From Amycolatopsis umgeniensis (GTDB lineage: Bacteria > Actinomycetota > Actinomycetes > Mycobacteriales > Pseudonocardiaceae), in the NCBI RefSeq assembly GCF_014205155.1, contig NZ_JACHMX010000001.1, forward strand, positions 7,378,001-7,442,000: 64,000 nucleotides of DNA, given 5' to 3'. The notes under the pieces are model-generated. The model searched no databases. It was not told the origin of the DNA and saw nothing but the letters and a program-made list of their open reading frames with translations. The translations under genes and the position numbers were made by a program. Positions 1-7,551 of this stretch are shown piece by piece (position 1 is the first letter of the stretch; each line of letters opens with the position of its first letter).

Positions 1-383
1 CCAGGAAGACGCCGGACGGCACACCGTTGACGCGGCTGCCGGACGTCCGCGGCGTACTCGCGGAAACCCTGGCGGCCGCCCGCGTCAACGAACTGCTGAA
101 CTGGCAGGTCGCGGCGTCGTCGGCGACCGGACCGGTGGCCGTGGCCGACGCCTCCGCCACCAAGATCTTCGGTTCCGAACGTATCCAGCGGCTGGCCAGG
201 AGACTGGAGGAGATCGTGGCGCGACACGGCGATCAGGCCGACGCCGAAACCGCGGAACTGGCGCTGTGGCTGGACGTGGTGGCCAAACGCAATCTGGTGC
301 TGACCTTCGGCGGCGGCGTCAACGAGGTCCAGCGCGAGCTGATCGCCACCGCCGGGCTCGGGTTGCCGAGGGTGCCGCGATGA
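1..383 (+). CDS. fadE29: Acyl-CoA dehydrogenase FadE29/ChsE2, 3' fragment
   Basis: The reading frame is open from base 3, so this is the C-terminal ~126 residues of a gene cut by the window edge. The segment RVNELLNWQV...FGGGVNEVQRELIA...PRVPR matches the C-terminus I know for M. tuberculosis FadE29 (ChsE2), the partner of FadE28 (ChsE1). That heterotetramer oxidises the 3-carbon side chain of 3-oxo-4-pregnene-20-carboxyl-CoA to its 17(20)-ene. The FGGGVNEVQRE motif is the usual ACAD C-terminal FAD/substrate loop. The stop overlaps the next start (ATGA), giving the known order fadE29-chsH2-chsH1-ltp2. FadE28 would be expected just left of the window. Confidence 0.88.
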   Translation, partial: RKTPDGTPLTRLPDVRGVLAETLAAARVNELLNWQVAASSATGPVAVADASATKIFGSERIQRLARRLEEIVARHGDQADAETAELALWLDVVAKRNLVLTFGGGVNEVQRELIATAGLGLPRVPR

Positions 384-1294
384 GCATCCAGGAAGCGGCC
401 GAACGCATCGCCGGGCAAGGCGAATCCGCGCCGAGGGCCGCCCGTGACGCTGTCAACCAGGCGATGGTGAACAACTGGGTCGAGGCCATCGGCGACCGCA
501 ACCCCGTCTATGTCGATGAGGAGTTCGCCGCGAAGAGTGTCCACAAGGGACTCGTCGCGCCTCCCGCGATGGCGCAGGTGTGGACGATGGGCGGGCTGCA
601 CTGGACGAGGGCTTCGGACGACCCGCTCGGCGCGATGATGGAGGTGCTCGACGAAGCCGGGTTCACCTCGGTCGTCGCGACCAACTCCGAGCAGAACTAC
701 CACCGCTATCTGCGCACCGGTGAGCACGTCTCGGCGACCGCGAAACTCGAAAGCGTCGTCGGGCCGAAACGCACCGCGCTGGGCGAAGGCTGGTTCGTGA
801 CGACGAAGACCACCTGGTACGTCGGGGACGAAGCCGTCGCGGACATGGTGTTCCGGGTGCTGAAGTTCCGCCCGCCGGACGCCGCGCCCGCCAAGGCGGC
901 CGCCCCGGTGCTGCGGCCGGTGATCAGCAAGGACACCGAATTCTTCTGGGCCGGACTGCGCGAGGGAGAACTGCGGATCCAGCGGTGGGGCGAGACGCTG
1001 CGGCATCCGCCCGGGCCGATGCCACCGGACGGCGACCTCGGCGCGAAGCCGGACCACGTCGTCGCGTGCGGACGCGGAACGGTCTACAGCTACGTGGTGC
1101 ACCACCATCCGAAGGTCCCCGGCAAGGATCTGCCGTTCGTGGTCGCGCTCGTCGAACTGGAGGAGGGAGTCCGCGTGATGGGCGAGCTGCTCGACGCCGA
1201 TCCCGAAACAGTCCACATCGGACTCGGAGTGGAAGCCGCCTTCGTGAAGATCGACGAGGAACTGACGTTGCCCGCTTGGAGGGTCGCGCGATGA
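380..1294 (+). CDS. chsH2: ChsH2: MaoC-like hydratase/DUF35 fusion, steroid side-chain cleavage
   Basis: This 304-residue protein has an N-terminal MaoC-like hotdog domain (~1-180; motif GDRNPVYVD) and a C-terminal DUF35 OB-fold (~190-300). In M. tuberculosis (Rv3542c, 311 aa) ChsH2 pairs with ChsH1 to hydrate the C17(20) enoyl-CoA, and its DUF35 domain docks on Ltp2 to form the side-chain aldolase. The start is the ATG overlapping the fadE29 stop (ATGA); an in-frame upstream ATG at 266 lies inside fadE29 and is unlikely. Where many DUF35 proteins carry zinc-ribbon cysteines, this one reads QRWGETLRHPPGPMPPDG, with none. Identity rests on fusion architecture and operon order. Confidence 0.92.
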   Translation: MSIQEAAERIAGQGESAPRAARDAVNQAMVNNWVEAIGDRNPVYVDEEFAAKSVHKGLVAPPAMAQVWTMGGLHWTRASDDPLGAMMEVLDEAGFTSVVATNSEQNYHRYLRTGEHVSATAKLESVVGPKRTALGEGWFVTTKTTWYVGDEAVADMVFRVLKFRPPDAAPAKAAAPVLRPVISKDTEFFWAGLREGELRIQRWGETLRHPPGPMPPDGDLGAKPDHVVACGRGTVYSYVVHHHPKVPGKDLPFVVALVELEEGVRVMGELLDADPETVHIGLGVEAAFVKIDEELTLPAWRVAR

Positions 1295-1686
1295 AGGACT
1301 GTCCGGTCGGCACCGAGCTGCCGCCGCTGACGATCGAGGCCACCCCGACCTTCGTGGTGAGCACCGCGCTGGCGACCCGGGATTTCCAGGACGTCCACCA
1401 CGATCGGGACGCCGCGCTCCAGCGGGGATCGAAGGACATCTTCCTCAACATCCTCACCGACACCGGTCTGGTGCAGCGGTTCGTGACCGACTGGGCGGGG
1501 CCGGAGGCGTTCGTGCGGTCGATCAAGATCCGGCTCGGGGTGCCCTGCTACGCCTACGACACGCTGACCTTCACCGGACGGGTCACGGAACGGGACGGTG
1601 ACGACGTGGTGATCGCGGTGTCCGGTGTGGACAGTCTGGGCGAACACGTGGTGGGAACCGTGGCACTCACGCTGGGAGGCGAGTGA
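1291..1686 (+). CDS. chsH1: ChsH1: MaoC-type 2-enoyl-CoA hydratase subunit
   Basis: A single hotdog domain of 131 residues, the size of Rv3541c (129 aa). The stretch DFQDVHHDRD holds the hydratase motif D-x4-H expected of the catalytic subunit; ChsH2 carries the degenerate partner fold. The heterotetramer adds water to the 17(20)-double bond of the 3-carbon steroid-CoA intermediate. The gene overlaps chsH2 by four bases and ltp2 by one (TGATG), so it should be translationally coupled to both. Confidence 0.92.
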   Translation: MKDCPVGTELPPLTIEATPTFVVSTALATRDFQDVHHDRDAALQRGSKDIFLNILTDTGLVQRFVTDWAGPEAFVRSIKIRLGVPCYAYDTLTFTGRVTERDGDDVVIAVSGVDSLGEHVVGTVALTLGGE

Positions 1687-2855
1687 TGACCCTGTCCGGG
1701 CGGGCCGCGATCGCCGGTATCGGCGCGACGGAGTTCTCCAAGGATTCCGGGCGCAGCGAGCTGCGGTTGGCGGCTGAAGCGGTCTCGAGTGCACTCGAGG
1801 ACGCCGGGCTCAAGCCGTCCGATGTGGACGGTCTGGTCTCGTTCACCATGGACGGCAACAGCGAGATCGCCGTGGCGCGCGAGCTCGGTGTCCCCGAACT
1901 CAAGTTCTTCAGCCGGATCCACTACGGCGGCGGGGCGGCGGCCGCGACCGTGCAGCAGGCCGCGATGGCCGTCGCGACCGGTGTCGCGGACGTCGTCGTC
2001 GCGTACCGGGCCTTCAACGAACGGTCCGGGATGCGCTTCGGCCAGGTCTCGTCGGCCGCGGCGGGGCAGGTGAACTCCTCCGGTGTCGACAACGCGTTCC
2101 ACTACCCGATGGGGATCGCGACACCGGCCGCGACCGTCGCCATGCTCGCCCGGCGCTACATGCACGAGTACGGCGCGACCAGCGAGGACTTCGGCCGGGT
2201 GGCCGTCGTCGATCGCGCCCGCGCGGCGACGAACCCGAAGGCGTGGTTCTACGGCAAGCCGATCACGCTCGAGGACCATCAGGCGTCGCGCTGGGTCGCC
2301 GAACCGTTGCACCTGCTCGACTGCTGTCAGGAGAGCGACGGCGGTGTCGCCCTGGTGATCACCAGCGCCGAGCGGGCGCGCGACCTGCCGCACCGGCCTG
2401 CCGTGATCGCCGCCGCCGCGCAGGGGAGTGGTCCGGACCAGTACGTGATGACCAGCTACTACCGCGACGACCTGCCCGCGTTGCCCGAGATGGGTGTCGT
2501 GGGACGGCAGCTGTGGGCGCAGTCCGGGCTCGGGCCCGGCGACATGGACCTCGCCGTGCTGTACGACCACTTCACCCCTTATGTCCTGATGCAGCTGGAA
2601 GAACTCGGCTTCTGCGGGAAGGGCGAGGCCAAGGACTTCATCGGCGGCGGCACCCTGGAACTCGACGGGAAGCTGCCGCTCAACCCGCACGGCGGGCAGC
2701 TGGGGGAGGCCTACATCCACGGGATGAACGGGATCGCCGAAGGGGTCCGGCAGCTGCGCGGCGACGCCGTCAACCAGGTCGACGGGGCCTCACGGGTGCT
2801 GGTGACCGCCGGAACCGGCGTACCTACGAGCGGATTGGTCTTGACCGCCGGCTGA
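1686..2855 (+). CDS. ltp2: Ltp2: thiolase-fold steroid side-chain aldolase
   Basis: A 389-residue thiolase-superfamily protein close in length and sequence to Rv3540c (386 aa); landmarks are IHYGGGAA, AYRAFNERSGMRFGQV and HGGQLGEAYIHG. With the DUF35 domain of ChsH2 it performs the retro-aldol cleavage that releases propionyl-CoA and androstenedione, ending side-chain removal. The thiolase catalytic cysteines are absent, as known for this repurposed family. The ATG at 1686 overlaps the chsH1 stop; a GTG directly upstream (1683) is an alternative. It is the last gene of the operon. Confidence 0.93.
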   Translation: MTLSGRAAIAGIGATEFSKDSGRSELRLAAEAVSSALEDAGLKPSDVDGLVSFTMDGNSEIAVARELGVPELKFFSRIHYGGGAAAATVQQAAMAVATGVADVVVAYRAFNERSGMRFGQVSSAAAGQVNSSGVDNAFHYPMGIATPAATVAMLARRYMHEYGATSEDFGRVAVVDRARAATNPKAWFYGKPITLEDHQASRWVAEPLHLLDCCQESDGGVALVITSAERARDLPHRPAVIAAAAQGSGPDQYVMTSYYRDDLPALPEMGVVGRQLWAQSGLGPGDMDLAVLYDHFTPYVLMQLEELGFCGKGEAKDFIGGGTLELDGKLPLNPHGGQLGEAYIHGMNGIAEGVRQLRGDAVNQVDGASRVLVTAGTGVPTSGLVLTAG

Positions 2856-2931
2856 GATCACCTCAATGCCCCCTGGTGTACTAGAGCGGTACCTGCCACG
2901 GTGAAGGGGATTCCGGTCGGCGGGAGGTGCC

Positions 2932-3501
2932 ATGTCGGGTCCAGTCGTCATAGCGTGGACACTGACCGCGGTGTTCGCCGCGCTGGTCTTGCCGTGCGTG
3001 CTGAGACTCGTCCGGCTGGACTACGGGCGCCACGGCACGGCGGTCCGCAACGGTGATCTGGCCGAATTGCTGCTCGTCGTCGCCATGGTCGCGATGCTGT
3101 CCCCGGTGGGCGGCCCGATCCCCGCGGCGGGCTGGCAGGCCGTGCTGGCGCTGACGGCGGGCTGGTTCACCGTCTCGTGGTGGAAGGGGCGGCGGTCCGG
3201 GCACTCCGCGTGCGGCCACCACGCCGTCTCCGCCGCGGCGATGCTGTTCATGGTGACTTTCATGCCGCACAGCGAGGTCTCGCACGGGCCCTGGCTGGTG
3301 ATGTCCGGCCCCGGTGCCGCTTCGGCGCTGTGGCTTTCCCTGCTTTTCGGCGCCGTGGCCGCGTATTTCGCGGTGGACGCGATCCGCGCGGGGGTTTCGG
3401 CCGCGCGGGGTACCACCGGCGAGGGCCAGATCTCACGCCGGGTGTGCCGGGTCGTGATGGGGCTGGGGATGGGCTACATGCTGCTGGGCGCGGCCGTCTG
3501 A
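2932..3501 (+). CDS. DUF5134-type membrane protein
   Basis: A 189-residue protein with about five or six hydrophobic segments (near 7-23, 42-60, 66-82, 95-110, 126-148, 175-188). The His/Cys patch GHSACGHHAVSAAAMLFM on a transmembrane helix is typical of the actinobacterial DUF5134 family, whose function is unknown; the histidines could bind metal. A good Shine-Dalgarno (GGGAGGT) precedes the ATG. It begins 76 bp after ltp2 and has no evident link to steroid metabolism. The last ten codons, encoding a GYMLLGAAV tail, are duplicated about 336 bp downstream in non-coding DNA. Confidence 0.7.
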   Translation: MSGPVVIAWTLTAVFAALVLPCVLRLVRLDYGRHGTAVRNGDLAELLLVVAMVAMLSPVGGPIPAAGWQAVLALTAGWFTVSWWKGRRSGHSACGHHAVSAAAMLFMVTFMPHSEVSHGPWLVMSGPGAASALWLSLLFGAVAAYFAVDAIRAGVSAARGTTGEGQISRRVCRVVMGLGMGYMLLGAAV

Positions 3502-3577
3502 CGTCTCGTGAATGGCTGAGACGGGTTCTAGTGAGGGGTAAGGCGACCTGTCTTGGTCGTGGTAGGGCCGCACGCGC

Positions 3578-3630
3578 GTTGCGAAAGCCACTTTCGCAAC
3601 GGTGAAGGTTGCGAAAGTGGCTTTCGCAAC
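3578..3630. repeat. Double-palindrome repeat R1 (GTTGCGAAAG class)
   Basis: Unit 1 (3578-3600) is gttgcgaaag-cca-ctttcgcaac, itself a perfect 10-bp palindrome. After the spacer ggtgaag, unit 2 (3608-3630) is the exact reverse complement of unit 1. The element can therefore fold as two small hairpins or one 23-bp stem. Confidence 0.9.
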
Positions 3631-3674
3631 GCCTGCCAGGGTTCCAAGGGCCGGGTGACGCCTCGCCGCCACGC

Positions 3675-3734
3675 TGATGTCGCGAAAGCCACTTTCGCGA
3701 CATCAGGTGTCCCGAAAGTGGCTTTCGCGACACC
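3675..3734. repeat. Double-palindrome repeat R2 (TGTCGCGAAAG class)
   Basis: Unit 1 is a palindrome around gtcgcgaaag-cca-ctttcgcgac. Unit 2 is its near reverse complement, with one change (gtcCcgaaag) and a short spacer. It is the same design as R1 with a different flank (tgtcg instead of gttg). Confidence 0.88.
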
Positions 3735-3906
3735 TAAAGCTGACGCCCCCGGCGACCCGGCCCGGCACCTTCGCCGTGCCCCTCACCAACCGTCCTGGTC
3801 CCTACTGGGCTACATGCTGCTAGGCGCGTCCGTCTGACGTCCCGTGAATGGCTAGGACGGTTCTAGTGAGGGGTAAGGCAACCTGTCTTGGTCGTGGCCG
3901 CCACGC

Positions 3907-3966
3907 TGATGTCGCGAAAGCCACTTTCGCGACATCAAGTGTCCCGAAAGTGGCTTTCGCGACACC
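3907..3966. repeat. Double-palindrome repeat R3 (TGTCGCGAAAG class)
   Basis: Almost identical to R2, including the gtcCcgaaag change in the second unit. It arose with R2 through the tandem duplication described at 3471-4030. Confidence 0.88.
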
Positions 3967-4034
3967 CAAAGCTGACGCCCTTGGCGACCCGGCCCGGCAC
4001 CTTCGCCGTACTCCTCACCAACCGTCCTGCTCAC

Positions 4035-4493
4035 TCACGAGGTCGGTACGCGCCGCACGACGCCGTTCTCGGCGTCACCCGCGTCCGGCAGGCCCTCCGC
4101 CGGGTTGTCCGCGGCCCACTTGCCCGCGTCGGCGATGTCCTTGTTGAGCGCGACGATCAGCGCCTCCGACGACGGGTACTTCTCCTGCTCCCGCAGGTGG
4201 TGGCCCAGCCACACGGTCAGGACCTCGCCATAGAGGTCCCCGCCGAAGTCCAGCAGATGCGCCTCGACGAGCCGGTAGCCGTCCGCGCCGTAGTACGTCG
4301 GGCGCCTGCCGACCGAGACCGCGGCCGCGATCCGGGTGCCGTCGGCGCGTTCGGCCCAGCCCGCCCACACTCCGTCGCCGACTTGGCCGTCTTGGTCGCG
4401 CAGCGCGATGTTGGCCGTCGGGAAGCCCAGTTCCCGGCCCCGCTGATCGCCCTTCTCCACCTGGCCACGGACCACGAAGTACTCCGCCGTCAT
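4035..4493 (-). CDS. Stand-alone riboflavin kinase-domain protein
   Basis: The 152 residues cover a single flavokinase domain (PF01687 type): the ATP/flavin motif GRELGFPTANI (~19-30), then VGRRPTYYG, LLDFGGDLYGE and the tail REQEKYPSSEALIVALNKDI. The activity would be ATP-dependent phosphorylation of riboflavin to FMN. Most bacteria have this domain fused to an FAD synthetase (RibF, ~300 aa); here the nucleotidyltransferase half is absent and no remnant lies upstream. A link to the flavin-rich steroid genes is attractive but only inference. Its stop abuts the duplicated repeat tract. Confidence 0.8.
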   Translation of the reverse strand: MTAEYFVVRGQVEKGDQRGRELGFPTANIALRDQDGQVGDGVWAGWAERADGTRIAAAVSVGRRPTYYGADGYRLVEAHLLDFGGDLYGEVLTVWLGHHLREQEKYPSSEALIVALNKDIADAGKWAADNPAEGLPDAGDAENGVVRRVPTS

Positions 4494-4593
4494 GCCGCCC
4501 CCGTCCTCGCTGTCACAAAAGCCATGAATACCACGAGCGGCATCCGGGGTCGACCGCCGTCCACGCCACGGGAGCCGTCCACTGTGTACTCGA

Positions 4594-5352
4594 TCACGTG
4601 GTGACGAGCCGGTATCCGAGGTCCAGTTCGGTCCGGCCCAGCAGGCCGACGTGGTGCCGGTGCCAGTGCCCGTCGGCGAGGTCGGCGCGCAACCGGCCGA
4701 CGGCCGCCGCGACGACGTTCTGGTCCAGCAGCGCGACCCCGGACATCCCGGCGCGCACGCGTTCGGACAGGTAGGCCTCCGGCCTGCGCCAATACGCGCC
4801 GAGGAATCCGTCGACGCAGTCCGAGGGCACCGGCAGCGGAGTCACCGACGGAGTCTCGCCCGCCGCGCTCAGCTCCTCGGCGATCCTGTCGAGGCAGGCC
4901 AACCGGCTTTCGTGCTCGGCGATCTCCGGCAGGTAGTCCCGCACGAGCCAGAAGCGCGCGAACACCGCCTGGTCCCAGGTCACGATCACCTGGCGACGGG
5001 ACACCCGCCGCAACTCGGCCAGCCCGGCGGTCACGTCCGTCCAGTGGTGCACGGTGAGCACCGCCAGGGCGACGTCGAAGGCCCCGTCGCGGAAGGGCAG
5101 CCCTTCCGCGCAAGCCTGGACGGCGGGAGCCGCGGTGACCGGACGCTGCCCGATCATCCGCGACGACGGTTCGACGGCGATCACGCCTCGGTCTTCGGGT
5201 TCGTAGGAACCGGCCCCGGCCCCGACGTTGACCACCGACCGCGCGTCGCCGAGCGCGGCGGTCACGGCGGCCGCGATCCGGGGATCCGGGCGTCTCGATC
5301 GCGCGTAGTCCCGGCCTAGTTCGGCATACGGGTCCGAGATCAAGGGGCGCAC
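4594..5352 (-). CDS. Class I SAM-dependent methyltransferase
   Basis: A 252-residue Methyltransf_11-type protein. Motif I is VVNVGAGAGSYE (~40-51), the acidic end of strand 2 is IAVEPS, and motif IV-like LPFRDGAFDVALAVLTVHHW follows. The substrate cannot be told from the sequence. It starts 43 bp downstream of the MaoC hydratase on the same strand, so it may be read with the kstD-ksh operon, but it has no known steroid counterpart. Confidence 0.8.
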   Translation of the reverse strand: MRPLISDPYAELGRDYARSRRPDPRIAAAVTAALGDARSVVNVGAGAGSYEPEDRGVIAVEPSSRMIGQRPVTAAPAVQACAEGLPFRDGAFDVALAVLTVHHWTDVTAGLAELRRVSRRQVIVTWDQAVFARFWLVRDYLPEIAEHESRLACLDRIAEELSAAGETPSVTPLPVPSDCVDGFLGAYWRRPEAYLSERVRAGMSGVALLDQNVVAAAVGRLRADLADGHWHRHHVGLLGRTELDLGYRLVTT

Positions 5353-5395
5353 CCGGACGAGTCTAGCCAGAGCCGCTACCTGCGGGAACGAGGAT

Positions 5396-6259
5396 TCAGT
5401 CTGTAGTGGTCAAGAAAGTGTCGGAAAGGACGGGTGCCTCGTCCCGATCCGGCGCCGTGGTCGTGATCAGCAGCCCGGCGGGCTCCCGCCAGACGCGGGT
5501 CCGCAGCGGCTCGCCGGGGAAGACGACGCCGGCGAACTTGGCCGCGAAGGAGGCGACGCGAGCGGTGTCGCCGTCGAGGAATTCGTCGGTGACGGCCTTC
5601 GCGATGACGCCGTAGGTGCACAGGCCGTGCAGGATCGGCTTGCCGAACCCGGCCGCCGCGGCGAACGAGGGATCCGCGTGTAGCGGATTGCGATCCCCGC
5701 AGAGCCGGTAGAGCAGTGCCTGCTGCGGCAATGTCGGCGTGTCGATAACGGCGTCCGGATCCCGCGACGGAAGTTCCACGCGATCGGACGGCCCGCGCTC
5801 GCCGCCGAAACCCCCTTCGCCACGGGCGAAGATGCTCGACCGCAGCGTCCACAGTGGAGTCCCGTCGGAGTCGGTGGCGACCGTCTCGTTCACGATCACG
5901 GCCGCCTTGCCCTTGTCGAAGACGTCGACGATCCGCGTCCTGGCCACGGCCTTGCCCGACGCCGGGATCGGCCGGTGCGCGATCACTTCCTGTTTGCCGT
6001 GCAACACCTTCCCGAGGTCGACCTCGACACCGGGGAACGAGACGGCGGGCGGCTCGAACACGCGCAGGTTCGCCGCCACGGTGGCGAACGTCGGCAGCAC
6101 CTGGAGCCCGTCCTCGTAGGTGTAGCGCAGCTCCCGCGGGCTCGTCGGATCCGAGCCCGCGCCCAGCGCCAGGTGGTACAGCTGCACGTCGGAGGCGGTC
6201 CAGGCGAAGCTCACCTCGCCGAGGTCGGCGCCGATCGCGACCGAAGGATCGATGGGCAC
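5396..6259 (-). CDS. MaoC-type 2-enoyl-CoA hydratase (Rv3538/ChsH3-like)
   Basis: A 287-residue double-hotdog hydratase. The C-terminal half carries the hydratase-2 motif YRLCGDRNPLHADPSFA (D-x4-H with N-P-L-H) and the GFGKPILHGLCTYG loop. Length and motifs resemble Rv3538 (286 aa), which lies next to kstD (Rv3537) in M. tuberculosis and is reported as a side-chain enoyl-CoA hydratase. It starts 9 bp after the kshB stop and is the fifth gene of the kstD operon. Assignment to steroid CoA thioesters rests on that synteny. Confidence 0.82.
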   Translation of the reverse strand: MPIDPSVAIGADLGEVSFAWTASDVQLYHLALGAGSDPTSPRELRYTYEDGLQVLPTFATVAANLRVFEPPAVSFPGVEVDLGKVLHGKQEVIAHRPIPASGKAVARTRIVDVFDKGKAAVIVNETVATDSDGTPLWTLRSSIFARGEGGFGGERGPSDRVELPSRDPDAVIDTPTLPQQALLYRLCGDRNPLHADPSFAAAAGFGKPILHGLCTYGVIAKAVTDEFLDGDTARVASFAAKFAGVVFPGEPLRTRVWREPAGLLITTTAPDRDEAPVLSDTFLTTTD

Positions 6260-6268
6260 GAAGAACTC

Positions 6269-7294
6269 CTACTCGTAGGTGACGGTGACCTCGTCGGTCA
6301 GCGGCAGGGACTGGCAGGCCAGCACGATGCCTTCGGCGATGTCGTCGCCGTCGAGGACCTCGTTGTGCAGCATCTTCACCTCGCCGGAGGTGATCCGGCA
6401 GGCGCAGGCGCTGCACTGGCCCTCGCGGCATGAGTACGGCGCGTCGAAACCCTTTTCCAGCAACAGGTCCAGCAGCTTCGTCCGGCGCGGCCACTCGAGC
6501 TTCCTGGTCTCGCCGTCGAGGGTGACTTCGACCCCCGCCGGAGACTCGGCCTCCTCGACGACGACGGGCGTGGCCACCTCGAACGGATTCCCGCCGAGGG
6601 ACAGGAACCGCTCCAGGTGGATCCGTTTGCGCGGCAGCCCGAGGTCCTTGAGCACCGCACGCGCGGCGTCCATGAACGGCGCCGGGCCGCAGATGAACGC
6701 CTCGTGCGCGGTGTACGGCGCCAGCAGGGCGCGCAGGTGCGCCTCGGCCGGCAGTCCTTGCAGGCTCTCCAGCCAGTGCACCACGACCAGCCGGTCCGCG
6801 TGTTTCGCGGCGAGGTCCGCCAGCTCCCGCGCGAAGATCACCGATCGTTCGTCGCGGTTGGCGTAGAGCAGGACCACCTTGCCGGTTCCGTGCTCCAGCG
6901 CGGACTTCAGGATCGACATCACCGGCGTGATCCCGCTCCCGCCCGCGAGCAGCAGGAAGTCCTCGTCGAGCGAGGCGGGGCTGAACACCCCGGCCGGCGG
7001 CAGGACCTGGACCTTCTGCCCGGCCTGGAGGTTGTCGCAGAGCCAGTTCGACCCGTAGCCGTCCGCGGTGCGTTTGACGGTGACCTGGACCCGGTTCTCG
7101 TGCGGCGCGCTCGAGAGCGAATAACAGCGGGCCACGGACCCCGTCCGCTCGCTCGGCACGCGGACGGTGAGGAACTGCCCTGGCGTGTAAGCGAAAACGG
7201 ATACGTGCTCGGCCGGGATCTCGAACACGATCGAGCGCGCGTCCGCGGTCTCGGTGATCACTTCGGCCACGGTCACGGTGACGGGACCGCTCAT
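6269..7294 (-). CDS. kshB: KshB: reductase of 3-ketosteroid 9-alpha-hydroxylase
   Basis: A 341-residue class IA oxygenase reductase. The order is FAD-binding barrel (~1-100; RCYSLSSAP), NAD-binding domain (GGSGITPVMSIL; CGPAPFMDAA) and a C-terminal plant-type [2Fe-2S] domain with CREGQCSACAC and a distal cysteine (VLACQ). It passes electrons from NADH to KshA. The ATG at 7294 overlaps the stop of the small Cys-rich gene (ATGA); an open frame continues 66 codons upstream but has no coding character. KshA and KshB together hydroxylate C9 and so open ring B. Confidence 0.93.
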   Translation of the reverse strand: MSGPVTVTVAEVITETADARSIVFEIPAEHVSVFAYTPGQFLTVRVPSERTGSVARCYSLSSAPHENRVQVTVKRTADGYGSNWLCDNLQAGQKVQVLPPAGVFSPASLDEDFLLLAGGSGITPVMSILKSALEHGTGKVVLLYANRDERSVIFARELADLAAKHADRLVVVHWLESLQGLPAEAHLRALLAPYTAHEAFICGPAPFMDAARAVLKDLGLPRKRIHLERFLSLGGNPFEVATPVVVEEAESPAGVEVTLDGETRKLEWPRRTKLLDLLLEKGFDAPYSCREGQCSACACRITSGEVKMLHNEVLDGDDIAEGIVLACQSLPLTDEVTVTYE

Positions 7295-7551
7295 TCGGGC
7301 ACCTCCAGCAGGCCGTCCTTCAAGGCGGCGTCGATGCTCTCGCTGAGATTGCCACAGGTGTCGAGCAACGCCGTCTGCGCGCCGGACGCCTTCTGCTCGG
7401 CGAACACCGGGCAGCTCCGCGACGCGTCGGACGTCCACTGGATGCTGGTGTGCTGCACGCTGTTCTTCTTGACCAGCACGCAGGTCCCGCACGAGCGGCA
7501 GTTCAGCGGCCGCAGCCCGGCGGTGAGGAACTCGACGGTCTCGGGCTTCAC
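7291..7551 (-). CDS. Small Cys-rich protein between kshA and kshB
   Basis: This 86-residue frame starts at a GTG overlapping the kshA stop (GTGA) and ends overlapping the kshB start (ATGA). It has five cysteines (18, 21, 24, 47, 66) in the layout C-x2-C-x2-C ... CP ... C plus His34, which suggests a metal or Fe-S site. I do not recognise the family. In M. tuberculosis the unassigned gene Rv3527 sits beside kshA (Rv3526), so a positional counterpart exists, but homology is unchecked. Tight coupling argues for a role with the hydroxylase, perhaps electron transfer or cluster assembly. Confidence 0.75.
   Translation of the reverse strand: MKPETVEFLTAGLRPLNCRSCGTCVLVKKNSVQHTSIQWTSDASRSCPVFAEQKASGAQTALLDTCGNLSESIDAALKDGLLEVPE

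Larger units (their letters stand above)
3471..4030 (+). repeat. Imperfect tandem duplication of a gene tail plus palindromic repeats (the 3502-4034 gap)
   Basis: Copy 1 runs from 3471 (inside the DUF5134 gene) to about 3806 and copy 2 from 3807 to about 4030. Both begin with gggctacatgctgct, pass the TGA and the motif gtgaggggtaaggc, and end with the same flank (ggcgacccggcccggcacct). Copy 1 has an extra ~103 bp (about 3562-3664) carrying one more palindromic unit. Copy 2 would encode the orphan tail GYMLLGASV, but I see no start or ribosome site for it. This explains essentially the whole 533-bp gap; I find no other gene in it. Confidence 0.85.

Noticed and set aside
3553..3837. A 94-codon frame through the duplicated repeats
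   Set aside because: It reads across palindromes and ends in a copied gene tail. No ribosome site or family.
3578..3966. CRISPR-like spaced repeats
   Set aside because: Only a few units, no constant spacer length, no cas genes, and the units are mutually inverted.
5376..6494. A 372-codon Arg-rich frame overlapping the MaoC gene
   Set aside because: It is an out-of-frame shadow. The MaoC frame has clear hydratase motifs.
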